Assembly (NCBI GenBank): GCA_024345305.1
Contig: BRON01000001.1
Span: 992,001 to 1,056,000, forward strand
Direction: 5' to 3'
Length of the DNA stretch: 64,000 bases
Origin: Mrakia gelida
Taxonomy: Eukaryota > Basidiomycota > Tremellomycetes > Cystofilobasidiales > Mrakiaceae
In this document: positions 1 through 12,730 of the stretch, in pieces
Numbering within the stretch: the first letter of the stretch is position 1
Layout of the letters: each line of letters begins with the position of its first letter
Notes under the pieces: generated by a model
Database searches by the model: none
Told to the model about the DNA's origin: nothing
Seen by the model: only the letters and a program-made list of their open reading frames with translations
Made by a program: the position numbers and the translations under genes

Positions 1-163
1 TCTCGGTGCATCCTCCGGTTGAACTCCTCCTCCTTCCTTCCTCCCTCCCCTTCATCAACCGAAACTCGAGAGCTCAACCTCCAATGCAGCAGCATCCTCT
101 TCCCAACCACCAACACCACCCTCCCCTCACCCTCTCTCATCTCCCCGCATCCACCTCCTCGCC

Positions 164-3100
164 ATGCCCGCCCTCGTCGTCCCAGAACCTCAATCGATCA
201 ACGGGTTGATCCGCTCTCGAGCTTCGACCCATCCTCATCTCCCCATCCTCGGAGTGCCCGACAAGTCACTCAAGTTCACGACCTACACCTTCGAAGAGCT
301 CAACTCTGCCGCGACCTTACTTGCCAACTACTATGCGTCCGAAGAGGGAGGGAGCATCGCAGTGAGGTCGGCCCATGACCTTCAGCCCATGACTTGCGCT
401 CTTCTCGCTCCCTCTGGCCTCGACTTCTTCGTCAACGAGCTCGCTCTCGTTAGGATGGGATACTGTGAGTCAACCTTCTCTTTTCAGAGACTCTCTGCTC
501 GCGCTTGAAGACTGAAAGCTAACTTTCCAAAACCTTCCTCGATTGACAGGCGTCCTCTTCGTCTCGTTCGTTGCCCTTGCCTCCTCGCTCTCACTTCACT
601 TCACTTCACGAACCTGACTCTGGACCTTGTTCATCTATTCTCTGCAGGGTCAATAACTCTCCAGCCGCCATGGCTCATCTCCTCATGGAAGTTCGGGCCT
701 CCGTCGTCGTCGTCCATCCTCGTTACGAGTCCATCGCCCTCGAGGCGCTCCCTCTTCTCAACGAGGTCACCAAGACCAGGATCGTCGAACAGGCGTCAGG
801 AGACGTCTACTCTGCTTCGGAGAGGAAGAAGGCTATCGCTGCTGGATTGGAGTGGGATTGGAGGTTGACGGACGAGGAGGAGGTTGATTTGCCTGCGTTC
901 ATCGTGAGTTTACTCGTCTTTCGTTCCTTATAGCATCGTTGAGCCGAAGAAACTGAGACCTGTCCTCTCATCTCCTTTCCAGGTCCACTCTAGTGGATCT
1001 ACAGGATTCCCCAAGGTGAGTCTCTCGTTCGTCGGTTCGAATCGAGGTTCAGAATCGAAGCTCACCCTCGCTCTCCTCTCCCTCGTCGCGTCTTCTTTCC
1101 TCCCCAGCCCATCGTCATCTCGCATCGTCAATCCGTAGCCAACTTCGCCATCAACTTCAACTACACTGGATTCACCAGTACGTCGTCCTTTGTGTCTCTT
1201 TGGTCCCGTCGCTGCCAACGAACTCGAACTCATCTCCGCCCGCGTCGCGTCGTCCCTCCCATCCCTAGCTCTCCCCATCTACCACAACTTCGGTCACTCC
1301 GTCACCTGGCGAGGAATCTCCTCCCTCAAGCTCGTCTGCCTCTTTCCCGCCTCCGACCTTCCTCTCACCACCTCCAACGTCCTCGGTCTCCTTCGTCAAC
1401 CCGAATGCGAGTCTCTCGATGCACTCTTCGCCGTACCTTTCCTCTACAAGCTTCTCTCGGAGGATGCGGAGGGGATGGAGATTCTGAAGGCGATGAAGCT
1501 CTGCTTGTACGGTGGGAGTGTGATGCCTGATGAGGTAGGGGACAAGCTTGTCGCCCAGGGCGTCAAACTTGTCGGTCATATTGGGTCGACTGGTGAGTTC
1601 TAGCTCTCTCATCAACGCTGAGCGACTAAACCGATCTGACTCTCGATGCCTCTTTCGTTCGAACAGAGATGGGACAGGTGAGACTCTCATTCTTCGCACG
1701 AACCTCGCGACGCGTCTTCGTCGTCGCTGACTTTCGTTCTTCTCCTTCTTCTGCCTCCTCCCCTCCCTCCTTTCTTCCCAGATTATGACCTCCTTCCGAG
1801 ACTTCGACACCGACAAGGCATGGAACTACTTCCGAACTCTTGGACCTCGAGCCGTCAAGAACGTCGACAAGTTCACGATTTTTGAATCGGTCGGAGGATC
1901 AGGAGCTGGAGAGCGTTTCGAGTGCGTGGTCAAGAAGGGTTGGCCTACGATGGTGAGTCTCAGCTCCTCGTTCACGGTTCTGCTCGACGTTCGATGGATT
2001 CGAGAGCCGAGGTCGTCCGAAACCACTTGCTTTCGCGTCGACGGGGAAGCTGACTTCCCTTCTCGTTGCTTCCTTGCTTCCTCTCTCAGACTCGCTTCAA
2101 CCGTCCCGACGGAGACTACGCTACTTCGGACAGCTACATCAAGCATCCCACCATCCCTGGAGCCTGGAAGTTCGTCGGACGACTCGACGACACCCTCTTG
2201 ATGTTGAACGGCGAGAAGACCGAACCTGTGCCTCTCGAAGGTCCGTCCCGTCTCTCTCTCTGCTTCTAGTCTCTCCTTTGATACTCCATCCTGACCGTCC
2301 GCTTCTTAAACTCGACCCTTCTCGCTTCCAGGTAGCCTCCGAGGAGGATCATCCGCCATCAGCGACGCGATCGTCTTCGGCGCGTCCCGAGCTCAAGTCG
2401 GCGCCCTCATCGTCCTGGCCGAAGGAATCGACCCCTCATCCATCACTCACGCCGACCTCGTCAAGCTCATCAAACCCGCTCTCGACCTCACCAACTCCCA
2501 GTCCCCATCCCACTCCCAAATCTCACCCGAGGCCCTCGTCTTCCTCCCCTTCGACACGAAACTTCCTCGAGCCGATAAGGGCTCCTTCCTTCGTCCTAAG
2601 GTCTATGTCGAGTTCAAAGATGTCATCGATGGAGTCTACAGGAAGCTCGAGGGAGAGGACGACGATGGAGTCGCCAAGAAGGAGGCTGGGTCGGAGGAGG
2701 AGGTGACGAAGTACTTGTTGGATCTGGTTGAGGAGACGGCTGGAGGAGAGACGAGGTCGCTGAAGGAGGATACGGATCTGTTCGACTGGGGACTTGACTC
2801 GTTGAAGGCTACGAGGATCAGGAACGCCCTTCAGAGGGTGAGCTCCTCTCTTCAGCTCTTTTGAATTGTACTTGCGCTCGATCTGTCGACTGACCTCGTC
2901 TTCCTCGTCCTCAGAATCTCAACCTCAACGGATCCAAACTCAGTTCCAACTTCGTCTTCGACCGTCCCTCGGTTCGAAAGTGAGTCACCTACGTTCTCGA
3001 GCCTTTGCTTCGACTCGTCGCTGATCCCCTTTCTCTCTCGTTCTCGTTTTAGGATGGCCGCCTACCTCGTCGCTCTCGCCAGTGGAGACGTCAGCAAACT

Positions 3101-4873
3101 CGCTGAGCCGACTCAGATCGAACAGATGCTCCAACTTGTTGACAAGTACAAAAACATCGAGGTCCCCTCCGACAAGAAGACGCGTCGAGAGTCACCTTCC
3201 CTCCGAGTCGTGAGTCGCGTCGTCGTCTTTGCTCTCGACTCGAGCCCGCTGACCTCTCGGCTTTTCCCTCTTCGCAGGTCGTCCTCACTGGAGTCTCTGG
3301 CAGTCTGGGAGCCTACATCCTCGACCTCCTCCTCCGCGATCCAACAGTCCAGCGAGTCTACTGCCTCATCCGGGCGAAGGACGACAAGGAGGCGGGGTCT
3401 CGAGTTCTCGACTCGATGAAGACTCGACGTCTCGACAAGGACTTCGATGGATCGGACTCAAGGGTCATCTCTCTGGCTTCGGATCTCGCTCAGGATCGAC
3501 TGGGTCTCAAGAAGGAAGTCTACGACGAGATGGCGAAGGACGTGACAATGGTCATCCACGTGAGTCTACTTCTTTGTCGCTCGATCCCTCTCTAGCGCCG
3601 ACCGACGAGCTGACCTCCACCCTCCTCTGCCTCTTTTCGATGCGATAGAATGCATGGAGCGTCAACTTCCTTCTCGATGTTTCGAGCTTCGAACCTGGGA
3701 TCATCGGAGCCATCAACCTGATGAAGCTGGCCCTCGTCCCTTCGACCCCGGGAGAATTTTACTTCTCATCATCTGTCTCCTCGGTCTTCGGTTGGGCTGG
3801 ACCAGGACCTGTTCCAGAAGCCGTCACGGAGTCTCCCTCGAACGCTCAGAACATGGGATACGCTCGGAGCAAGTGGGTCGTGGAGAAGCTCTGTGAGACC
3901 ATCACCGAGTCGACTCCTCTTCTCGCTGGAGTTCTGCGTTCGTCTTTTCCCGCCTTCATTTCTCGACGCGTCTTCTCTCGGCCATGACTGACCCTTTTTC
4001 TCCTCTTTTGCACATTCAGGAATCGGCCAGATGGTCGGAGACTCGATGGAAGGTTGCTGGAACGAGAGCGAGGCGATCTCGCTCATCTTCAAGGTCAGCA
4101 CTTTTGTCGCGTCGTTTGACGGCTCGTTTCTTTTGCTGACTCCTTTCTCTCTTCCTCCATCAACCAGACTGCCGATACTCTACACGCTCTGCCTTCTCTC
4201 GACGACTCTCCCGCCTGGCTTGCCGTCGACTACGCCGCCAAAACGATCCTCGAAGGTGAGCGTCCCTTTCTCTCGACGCGTTCTCCTCGCTCGAGCTCAA
4301 CGCTGTTACTTTTCCTCAACAGTCGTCTCCCTACCTCGATCGGCGTCGCCTCAACCGACTCCCTGCTGGCACATCGTCATGCCCAAATCCGTCAAGTGGT
4401 CCGACGTCCTCGTCAGTCTCAAGCATGCTGGTCTCAAGTTCGACGTCGTCGACAGGAAGGCCTGGGTGAAGCTGCTCGCTGCTTCAACCGACGACGCATC
4501 GGTCAACCCGACCAAGAAGCTTCTCTCTTTCTTCGAAGGTCAGTTTCGCTTTCGTTCTACTTCGACGGGTAGACTGAGCTACAGAAGCTGACCTCCTCCC
4601 TCCATCTGTTTCCCTCCCTCGCAGGAAAGTACCTCGTCGATGACGCGAAGTTCACCAAACGATACCCTCTCGAGACCAAGTTCACTGTGGCTGGATCTCC
4701 CTCGCTCGCTGCTGCTCCTCTCGCTGACGATGTGCTGTGAGTCTCGACATCTTCGTTCGTTCTCCCTCTTCTCGACTTTGAGCGCTGACCTCGTCGTCGT
4801 CTCTTCTCGACTCTCCACTTGCAGCGTCGGCAAATGGGTCGCCAACTGGCGAAGGACTGGGTTCCTCGCTTGA
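164..4873 (+). CDS. NRPS-like adenylate-forming reductase (A-T-R)
   Basis: A multidomain enzyme that would activate a carboxylic acid as acyl-AMP, load it on a phosphopantetheine arm and release it by NAD(P)H-dependent reduction. Adenylation domain: the core SSGSTGFPKP lies near 980-1110, GSTEMGQ near 1590-1680, and the GRLDDTLLMLNGEKTEP signature near 2180-2235. A carrier domain follows with DWGLDSLKATR at about 2785-2820, where the Ser is the attachment site. The C-terminal reductase domain begins with the nucleotide-binding TGVSGSLG (3290-3315) and carries YARSK (3860-3875), the Tyr-Lys pair of extended SDRs. More than ten short introns were joined by phase. The start is the first ATG in frame with the A domain. 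The last exon ends VGKWVANWRRTGFLA. There is no condensation domain. Family: fungal alpha-aminoadipate-reductase-like or aryl/alkyl acid reductases; the substrate cannot be read from the sequence. It is convergent with the SDR gene that follows. Confidence 0.9.
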
Positions 4874-5090
4874 TCTCCTTTGTCCCTCGACTCTTTTCGC
4901 GCTTCGCTTTGCTCCCTGGTTTCGTCTAGTACATATCTGTTGTTTTCTCTTTCATCGCCGATCCGTTTCTCTCTCTTCTCGTTTCTGGGCTCACACTGTT
5001 GTCGATCAATCTTGCGTTGCCTTGCTCATCCTCCATCTCGTCCGTACGGGTACATCATCATCTGGATACAGCTCAATCTGTGCGTCGCCA

Positions 5091-6654
5091 TCAAATCTCC
5101 CTCGTCGCCTCGTCCATGAAATCCCAAAGCTTCTTCGCGAGAGCTTCGTCCTGAGCAGCGGCGACGGTCCTTCCCTCTCTCGCCCACGGAACCAGGAACT
5201 GAGAGGAAGAGCAAGGGAAGCATATAGAAGGTCAGTCTGAGCTTTTTCTAAGAGAACGATATTGGGAGAGCGAGAGCGAGGGCGAAGAGAGAAAGGGAAG
5301 TCGCGTCGCGATTTGCTCACCTTCCCTCCGTGCGTCTTTCCTTCCTCGCTCGTCCCACTCCATAGCTGGGTGATGGCTCCGTACGAGGGAGGGTACAGTA
5401 AGAGGGTATCCTGTTTGTGAACGGGAGCGAGAAGTCGAGGTCAGCAACCGAGGAAGAAGGCGAGGGGAAGAGAGACGAAGAAGGACTGACGACGAGCCAG
5501 CTCAGAATCGGTCCTCTCGCCTCCGTGTGTCGTTGGAGCTCGCTCCTCAGCGCTCCGGGATGGCATGACGACGATATGAGTCCCTTCTCCGAGTATCGTC
5601 GATGAAGCTCGTTCGCGAAAAGGATGTTTCCCTGCGAGAGAGAAAACGTTCAGCCAGCGACGAAGGAAGTCTCAGCAAGAGCTGTCGAACTGAACTCACT
5701 AACTTGCTCTGTCCGTAGAGCATGAACGAGGTCATCACCTCTGCCGGGTTCTCCGATTCAGATCGCGAGAGGGATGAGAAGTCGATCGGCCTCTCTGGAT
5801 CCGTGTGCCAGTATGATCCAGACGAGGAGGTGGTAACGACGCGAGGGAAAGGGGAGGCGAGGAGAGAAGGGAGGAGGAGTTTGGTGAGGTAGAAGTGAGA
5901 GAGGGTGTTGACTCCGAACTGTTCCTCATAGCCTTGAGCAGTCCAGTGGCCAGGAGGAGGGGTCATCACCTGATGACGAAAAGTGAAGACCGGGTCAGGT
6001 TCGAAGCATGCGAGGGAGGCGCTGATTGAAGTCGACGTACTCCTCCATTGTTGTAAAGCATATCGAGGTGAGACTCCTTGCTGTAATGTAAGAGATGATC
6101 CGAGCACAGTCAGCGAGGGAGTTTCGGAGTGAGGAGATGAAGGAGCGCGTCAAGCGAAACGAGACGAGCTGACCTCGAAAACTCCTCAGCTGCTCTCCTC
6201 ACACTCGTAAGATCGGAGAGATCGCAGAAGATGAACTGGGCAAGGCTGTCATTCTCGACTTCAGGCACTTCGATCTTGAGTCTCGAGAGCGCTGCAGCAG
6301 CCTTCGAGGCTGATCGTCCGAAGAGGTAGACTCGTGCGCCGTGTTGGACGAGGGCCTGAACGAGAAGAATGGAAGTCAGCTCGCTAAACTCGAGAGCAAA
6401 AGATGAGTTCAAGCTCGCTCTGACCTTGGTTGTTTCGTATCCGACTCCTGGAGATGTGCAAACAGAGGCAAGGTGAGCGAGGGTTCGAAGACGAGAAGAG
6501 CCACGCGAAGCTCGAATCGGAACTCACCAGTGTAGCCTCCAGTGACGACGGAAACTTTTCCAGTGAGATCCGGGATATCCTGAATCGTCCACTGAGGTTT
6601 GGGGGGAAAGATCTGGCGAAGGTTGTGAAGGAGGAGCGAGAAGTCGGCGGGCAT
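5091..6654 (-). CDS. Short-chain dehydrogenase/reductase (retinol-dehydrogenase/WWOX-like fungal SDR)
   Basis: A classical-type SDR, expected to use NAD(P)(H) on an alcohol or carbonyl. The N-terminal segment TGKVSVVTGGYTG is followed across the first intron by VGYETTK, giving the TGxxxGxG cofactor loop. The coding continues with LVQHGARVYLFGRS, LYNNGGVMTPPPGHW (the NNGG motif), the catalytic YGQSK (YxxxK, about 5705-5720) and CHPGALRSEL. The last two exons read LLLYPPSYGAITQLWSGT and FLVPWAREGRTV, matching the usual C-terminal end of fungal members of this group. The stop at 5091-5093 closes a short last exon. Tail-to-tail with the adenylate-forming reductase, 217 bp apart, so co-function is possible but only an inference. 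The natural substrate is unknown. Confidence 0.85.
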
Positions 6655-6865
6655 GGCGAGGGGAGGAGGAGAGTGGGTGAGACGGCGAGCTCGAGAGGGG
6701 TCAGGAGGGAGAGGCGCGGTGATTGGATTGAAAGGGGGACGAGTGAGAAGGTGATGGTCTGCGGGAAGAAGTCAGCGAAGTATCTGCTTTTGATCTCTGG
6801 TCGAGAGGCCGTCCGACGAAGCTGATGCCGTGGGGAAGACCGTCCTCGGGCATCCTCCTCCCTAT

Positions 6866-7785
6866 TTAATTCAGCTCCTCTAGGTACGATGCCGACACCT
6901 TCGCATAGTATGAAACCTCAGAGTCGGCATAGTCTCGTCGAAGTCGTCTTCGGCGGCAGACTCGTGTCGATTCTACGTCGTGCGGGAGGGTGGGACGAGG
7001 AGGGCTGAAGCGTTCGACCCTCGGAGGAGGTGGTGTTGATGACGGCGAGCTCTGGGAGAGAGATGTAGCGAGGAAGATGTTGGCCTCTCGATCTATACTG
7101 GGTTGCGAGACAGCGAGAAGAGAGGATGAGCTTGGAGGGGCGCGAGACTTTCGCAGGCGAGGGAGGGAGAGAAGCGTCGAACTCACTGATCAGGAGAATG
7201 GGAGACACGCTGCTGCTTGCTCTCCCCCCTTCGAGACTCTAGGATTAGACAAGGGACGGGTTGATGTCCGACCTGGGGAGGTCACTCGGAAGGGACGAAG
7301 AGGGGAGGAAGCTGCCGTTCTTGGCGCTGGGGGGAACGAGAGAGACGAAGAAGGAAGCTCGAAGCTCAACGGCTGCCTCGACTTCGAGCTCCTTTGGAGG
7401 ATCTGTGGGAGAGAGGAATGATAACTTGCATCAGCGAGGAATCTGATGAGTAGGCGAGCATGACGAGCTCACGCTTTGAGATCAAGTTGATGCTTCTAGT
7501 TGGCCGTTGCGAGGCAGAAGAAGGAAGGAAGGACGAGCTCGGGCTCTCGTTTTCGATTCGCTGCTCCTTCTGTTTCTCTCCTCTGACTGCATTCGGCCCT
7601 TTCCAGACATCTGTGCTGACTTCAATCTCGAAACTCTTCAGGTCCCTTTTCTTCAGCATCTCGTCGACGTCCCGCTTTCGGCAAATCTGAACGAACCAGT
7701 GGCGTGTCGTTCCCAAGCGGAAGGCCTCCGACAAGACGCTCATCAATCGACGAAGAACTGCATCAGCAGACTCGTTTCTGCTCAT
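6866..7785 (-). CDS. Unrecognised protein, four-exon model
   Basis: I do not recognise the product. The model joins exons whose splice phases agree: a first exon starting MSRNESADAVLRRLMSVL and rich in charged residues; a second with PPKELEVEAAVELRASFFVSL; a short Lys/Arg-rich third exon; and a last exon from about 7090 ending SYYAKVSASYLEELN at 6866. The donors used are GTGAGC, GTGACC and GTGAGT. The first exon might hide one more intron in a Ser-rich stretch that happens to stay open. No signal peptide or membrane segment was seen; the middle is Ser/Pro-rich and the end is Arg-rich. It lies head-to-head with the exo-polygalacturonase, with 199 bp between start codons. Confidence is limited because only splice logic and composition support it. 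Confidence 0.4.
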
Positions 7786-7984
7786 ACGAGGCTAACTAGA
7801 TTGATTTTCTCGCTTCCAGAGAGCCGTTACGGACCGCCCTCTATAGCTCACGGTCCGTTTTTGCTTGGGAGAAACGGAAGGAAGCGAAGAAAGGAGGGTC
7901 AAAACCGGGCTGAAGACGCTTCCCTCCCTTCCTCCCACCCACCACCATCTCATCCTCCCACTCCCCTCTTCGACAACCATCAAG

Positions 7985-10902
7985 ATGTTCACCTCATCTC
8001 TCCTCCTCCTTCCAACTCTTGCTCTCTCAGCCCTCGCTGCTCCCTCCCTCAACGCCGCCTCCGGTCGAGCAGCGGCCAACTTGATCGTTCGAGATGATCT
8101 TCCTGCCGTTTGCACGGTAAATGCTTCAGGAGTGAGTTGTTTCCACTCATACATACATTCACCCACTTCTTGACTGACCACGCCTCTTCTTCCCTCTCTC
8201 AGGGCGACGATGTTCCCGCTCTTCTCGCTGCCCTCGCCGTCAGCCCCTGCTCTTCTTTCCCGTCTCCTTCTCGAGCTTCCTAGCTAACTCGTTTCCTTCA
8301 TCTCGTCCTTATAGAGCTGCAAGGAAATCGTCGTTCCCGTGGATCAGAACCTCTCTATCCGATCCAAGCTCAACGTGAGTCTCGCTCCCCCGAAGTCGAC
8401 TCGTCCTCGACGCGTCGCCGTCCCTTCCCTTCCTCACTGTCTTTCGATCTTCGGCGGCTGATACTCATATCCTGCTATCTCAGGCGACGGGGCTCTCAGA
8501 CACTCACGTTCACTTCTATGGAAACCTCACCATCTGGCCCGATGTCGAGTACTGGAACCAGCCCGAGAATGTCTTCAACGTTACCTACCAGGAGAACTCG
8601 GCCGCCATCTTCTTTGGAGGACGAAACGTCGTTCTTGATGGAGGAGGAACCTTCGATGGAAACGGCCAGGTGAGTGGGAGTTTCCTCGTTGCGACGAGTT
8701 CCGAGCCTTCGAGCTGACCTACCGCTCCCTCCCTCTCTGCCTCCATCCCTCCCCTGCCTCTCGCACTGCTCTCCCTCCCCTTCGCTCCGATCAATCCGCC
8801 CCAGACCTTCTACGACGCTCGAATTGCCAACGACTCGCTCAAGCCTCCCTTCTTCTTCGTCGTGAGCTCGTCTGCCTCCTTTTCTCTTCTGTCGCGACTC
8901 GAAGAGCTGACCCTGAGTTCCCTTGATCTGTCAGGTATACGAAGCCGACGGTCTGCGAGTCGACAACATTCATTTCCGTCAGTCGCCTAGGTGGACGACC
9001 ATCATTCACAGCTCGAAGAACGTCATCTTCAGCCATCTCAGCAGTGAGTTCGACCTCTCCTCCCGAACGAAGGCCCACTCGAAGCAGTCGATCGAGGGGT
9101 GTAGACTCGAAGCAGGGCTGAGTAAACTGATCCAATTCTCCTTTCCTTTCTTCGTCTCTCAGTGATCTCGTGAGTGCCTCGCGCTCGTCTTCTTCTCGAC
9201 TCTGCGTAACTCGAACTCCCACGCGTCGTCCTCGTCCCTCTTCTTCCTCTTCTTCAGTCGATCCAACACTCGAGCTCGCGGAAGGGAGAGCAACAGGGAG
9301 ACTGATGGAGTCGATATCTACAAGTGAGGTCGCAATCTTCGTCGTCCAGCTCGAAGAGGTCGACCACGAGCTGATTGACGCGCTCCCGCTCTTCTCCCTC
9401 TCCTCCTCCTCCTCCTCCTCCCACACCTCCAGCTCCGATCAAGTTATCATCCACGACATTCACTACGATGCTGGGGATGACTGTCTCAGTTTTAAGCCTA
9501 ATGCTACAAATATCTTCGTCTCAAATATCTGGTGCAACGGGTCGCACGGAGTGTCGGTTGGGAGTCTGGGAGAGTACGCAGGAGTGAAGGATGTCGTCGA
9601 GAACATCTTCGTTTCGAACGTCACGATCCAGAACTCGGAGAACGGAGCTCGGTGAGTTCATCCGCTCTTTCTCTACATCTCTCGCTCTCTCTTTTCTCTC
9701 TCTTCGCTCAATCGGTCGCTGACCGCTTTCTCTTTGCTTCGACGCGTTCAGATTGAAGGCCTGGGGAGGAGAGAACCGAGGCTACGGATACGTCAACAAC
9801 ATCTACTTCACGGACTTCAAGCACGATAACAACGATGGTGAGTACCTTCCTCTTCAAATCGTGTCTCAAGCAAAGCTGACCCTTCCCTCCGTCTGCTTCG
9901 CCTTCGTTCAGCTCCCATGGTGCGTTTCTCGACACGTCGACGACTTCCTTTCCCAGCCACTTCGTTCGAACCTGACGTTGCTTGCATCCTTTCGATTCGC
10001 AGAGCTTGGATTCGTGCTACAAGACCAACCCCGAGAACTGCACTGGTAAGCTTCGTTCCCTCTTCTCGCTCGCGAGTCGCGTCGAAACAAGCAGGAGCTA
10101 ACGTTCTTCCCCCTTCGCCTTCCCTTTCCTCCTCAGCCAACCCTTCCGAGTGAGCTCTTAAAGCGGTTTCTGAGTCTCCCCTGTGACGTGCTGACCGTGT
10201 TTCCTTCCCCATTTTATAGGATCGAGATCAGTAACGTCTAGTGAGCGCATCGCGTCGCGTTCCTCTCGTCTTCCCTTTCTGACTCCCTCTCCTCCCCTTT
10301 CTCCTCAGCTTCACCAATCACCACGACGCTCCAGGAAAGCATGCCGCTTCTGGGTTCGTCCCCTCATCTTTCTCTCCATCTCTCTCCCCTCAATCTCGAC
10401 GCTGACCGCCTCCCCTTCCCCGTGCTCGCTTTCTCTCTCTCCCCCCCCCCCCTCCTTCACTCTTTTACTAGCAAGTTCGGCAACGTTGTTGCTGCATTTT
10501 CGAGCTCTCCTGGGATGTCGAAGAACTTCTTCGTCGACTCGTCCAGCGATCTTACGTGAGTTCGAGCTCCGCTCTTCCCTTTCCATCTCGTTCTGACGGA
10601 CACCTCGACCTTCCCCCTTCCCTCCAGTACCATCCCTTCCTGCGGAGTTTCTCTCTACGCGAACATCAACCTCAACATCCTCGGAACCGACTCTCAGCTC
10701 TTCGTTAACGGAGCCGACATCCACGGAGCGGGAGGAGTTCTCCAAAACAACGCGAGTGAGTTTCGATCCGACTTCGCTCGACATGTTTTGAAAGGAGACC
10801 TGTTCCCCTACTGACGTCCTTCTTCCTCTTCACCTATATTCAGCTCCAATTGGAAAAACCTGCGAAGAGCTCGGTCTCGTACCTCTCGCCGCTGCGGCCT
10901 GA
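7985..10902 (+). CDS. Secreted GH28 exo-polygalacturonase
   Basis: A pectin-degrading glycoside hydrolase of family 28. The start MFTSSLLLLPTLALSALAAP is a clear signal peptide. Catalytic elements seen in order: the GDDCLSFKP segment with the Asp pair (about 9470-9495), CNGSHGVSVGSLGEY with the active-site His (about 9535-9570), and NGARLKAWGG (9640-9765, split by an intron). These correspond to the NTD/DD/GHG/RIK motifs of the family; the SHG and RLKAW variants are typical of fungal exo-acting enzymes that release galacturonic acid. Several NxT/NxS sequons support secretion. The gene has more than ten introns, one with a 12-C run before its acceptor (10441-10452). The last exon ends CEELGLVPLAAAA. 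It could also act on rhamno- or xylogalacturonan; exo-polygalacturonase is the best guess. Confidence 0.9.
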
Positions 10903-11302
10903 GAAGGAGTTGAACGATCAGACGCGTCGACCTTTCGACTTTCCCTTTCCTCTCCTTTCTCGCCACGTTTCTCGCTTCTCAGACTGTACCAGTAGCCTTT
11001 TGACGGTCTTTCTCTCTCTTCTTCTGTCTTTCTTTCTTCTCTGCTCGATGGCCATGATTCTTCCCGCGAAGAAGCTTCCCTCTCCGCAATGTCTCGACGC
11101 GTCGGTTCAAGCTTTCTCTTCATCGCTGCTGATCTTTGTTCTCGAGCCTGGGCCCGCTTCTTATCTGCTCGAGTGAAATCTTCATTTGGCCATATCGACA
11201 GTGAGTCACTCCGCTTCCGAATTCTCACCGCTCTCTGTTTGACGCTTTCGTTGCTGCTTTCTGTTCCACGCGAGCTTCGCCGCCTCCTCCTTAACGTCCA
11301 TC
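10903..11302. other. Intergenic, exo-polygalacturonase 3' end to membrane-protein promoter
   Basis: A 400-bp pyrimidine-rich stretch. It holds the 3' end of the GH28 transcript and the leader of the next gene. Two GACGCGTC palindromes occur here (near 10921 and 11097) outside any modelled coding intron, so part of the stretch may be 5'-UTR introns. No convincing coding segment was seen. Confidence 0.5.
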
Positions 11303-12661
11303 ATGCCCTCCGTCCTCCTCCTCTTCCTCCTTCTCTTCCCCTCCATCTCAAATGCAGTCTCCCTCCTGACATGGCCTCACAAGCCTGCCCTCTGCACTCC
11401 CCTCAGTCTGCTCTTCACCTTCGACCCTCCCTCGCACCTCGGTCCTTTTAACCTCCTCCTCGTCAACGCCAGCAACGTCGTCGTCCATGTTCTCTTGAAG
11501 GATGCCTATGGTACCGACGCTACTTGGATTCCGACCTCACCTTTTGAGGACCTCAAGTTCTGCGTGGAAGAACCAGGTGTGGAAGGAGCGAGGTGTGGAG
11601 TACCGTTCGACCTCGTCGCGGAGAACTCGACGTACAGGGGTAGCTGTAGCACTGGGTCTACGATGTGGATGGCCCGTTAACTTCTACTGTCCACAGCGTC
11701 GAGATGGTGCATTCCTAACTAACTCATTCGTCTTGGTGTTCGCGCTTCTCGTCGACGAACAGCCAAAGTCCCACCATGAACACGTCCCGCTTGGTAGAGA
11801 ACTACGCAGGGTATCGCTATCAAGAGACGATCTATTACTCTGGCCCTGGAACCTCTCCTCGCTCGGCTGATCATCGAGGGTCAGCGTCAACTTCTCTTTT
11901 ACTCTTCGATGCGACGCGTCTCGAGCTGACTCTGTCTTCTAATCTTTGTCCCGTTCTTCTCGACGCAGAGCCATAGCGGGAGGGTCAGTCGGAGGCGCTT
12001 TCGTTATCGCATCAATACTAGTGCTCGTGTGTTGGAGGAAGAAGAAGATGGCAGCGAAGAGACTGCAGGAGTCGGAGGAACAGCAGGAAAAGGACCGCGA
12101 GTGAGTTTGAACGCGACGCGTCTCCCTTTCCTTGTCCTGAAGAAACTGACCAGGACCTCGTTCGTTGATTTCAATAGCAGCTCTGTATCCACCCACACAT
12201 TCTCTATCCTCGAAGATGGTCCGATGCTGGAACCCTACGAAGTGAGTCGAACCGACCAAGCACGGGCTCGAACTTAAGCACCCGTCGCTGACCTCGACCA
12301 TCTGCCTCCGCTACCCTCCTTCGGCTACGAGCAGTATCAGCCCCATCTATCGTCAACACGTCTCTCTTCTCCCTCTCGTCTTCAAGCTCAAGCTCAGCCC
12401 TCGTCCTCCTCCTCAAAACCTCCACCACACGCGATCCTCCCGTCCCTCTCCATCACCCCTACCTCTCCCACCCTCCAAGGCGCAGTCGACCGCTCGATCA
12501 AGCAGCAGCTCCGCGAGTCCTCCCCGCCACCACCTTCTCCTCCTCCGATCGACAGCCACTCAGCTGGACTCTCTCGTTCGGTCGACCAAAGTCGCGTAGA
12601 GCTCGACAAGGACGAAGATCGAGCGGTTCCCGCCGGAGGACCTCCTCCTTACATAGAGTAG
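11303..12661 (+). CDS. Single-pass membrane protein with N-terminal signal peptide and disordered cytoplasmic tail
   Basis: Start MPSVLLLFLLLFPSISNA is a signal peptide. The ectodomain (LLTWPHKPALCTPLSLLFTF onward) resembles the beta-rich N-terminal unit of many basidiomycete secreted or wall-anchored proteins (pattern: hydrophobic-C-PLSL-W/F-T-x-G), followed by N-glycosylation sites. A membrane segment AGGSVGGAFVIASILVLVCW lies at about 11975-12040 and is followed by a stop-transfer RKKK. The tail is Ser/Pro-rich and ends GGPPPYIE. Joining the first exon to the third in frame requires a 10-nt exon (11697-11706). This is a type I topology protein of the sensor/adhesin kind; function is not known and no Mid2/Wsc motif was identified. 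Confidence 0.65.
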
Positions 12662-12730
12662 AGCAATCCGACCAACATATATACGACATTTTGAACGTCA
12701 GTCCCACAAAACTCCTGACCACCTTCCTCG

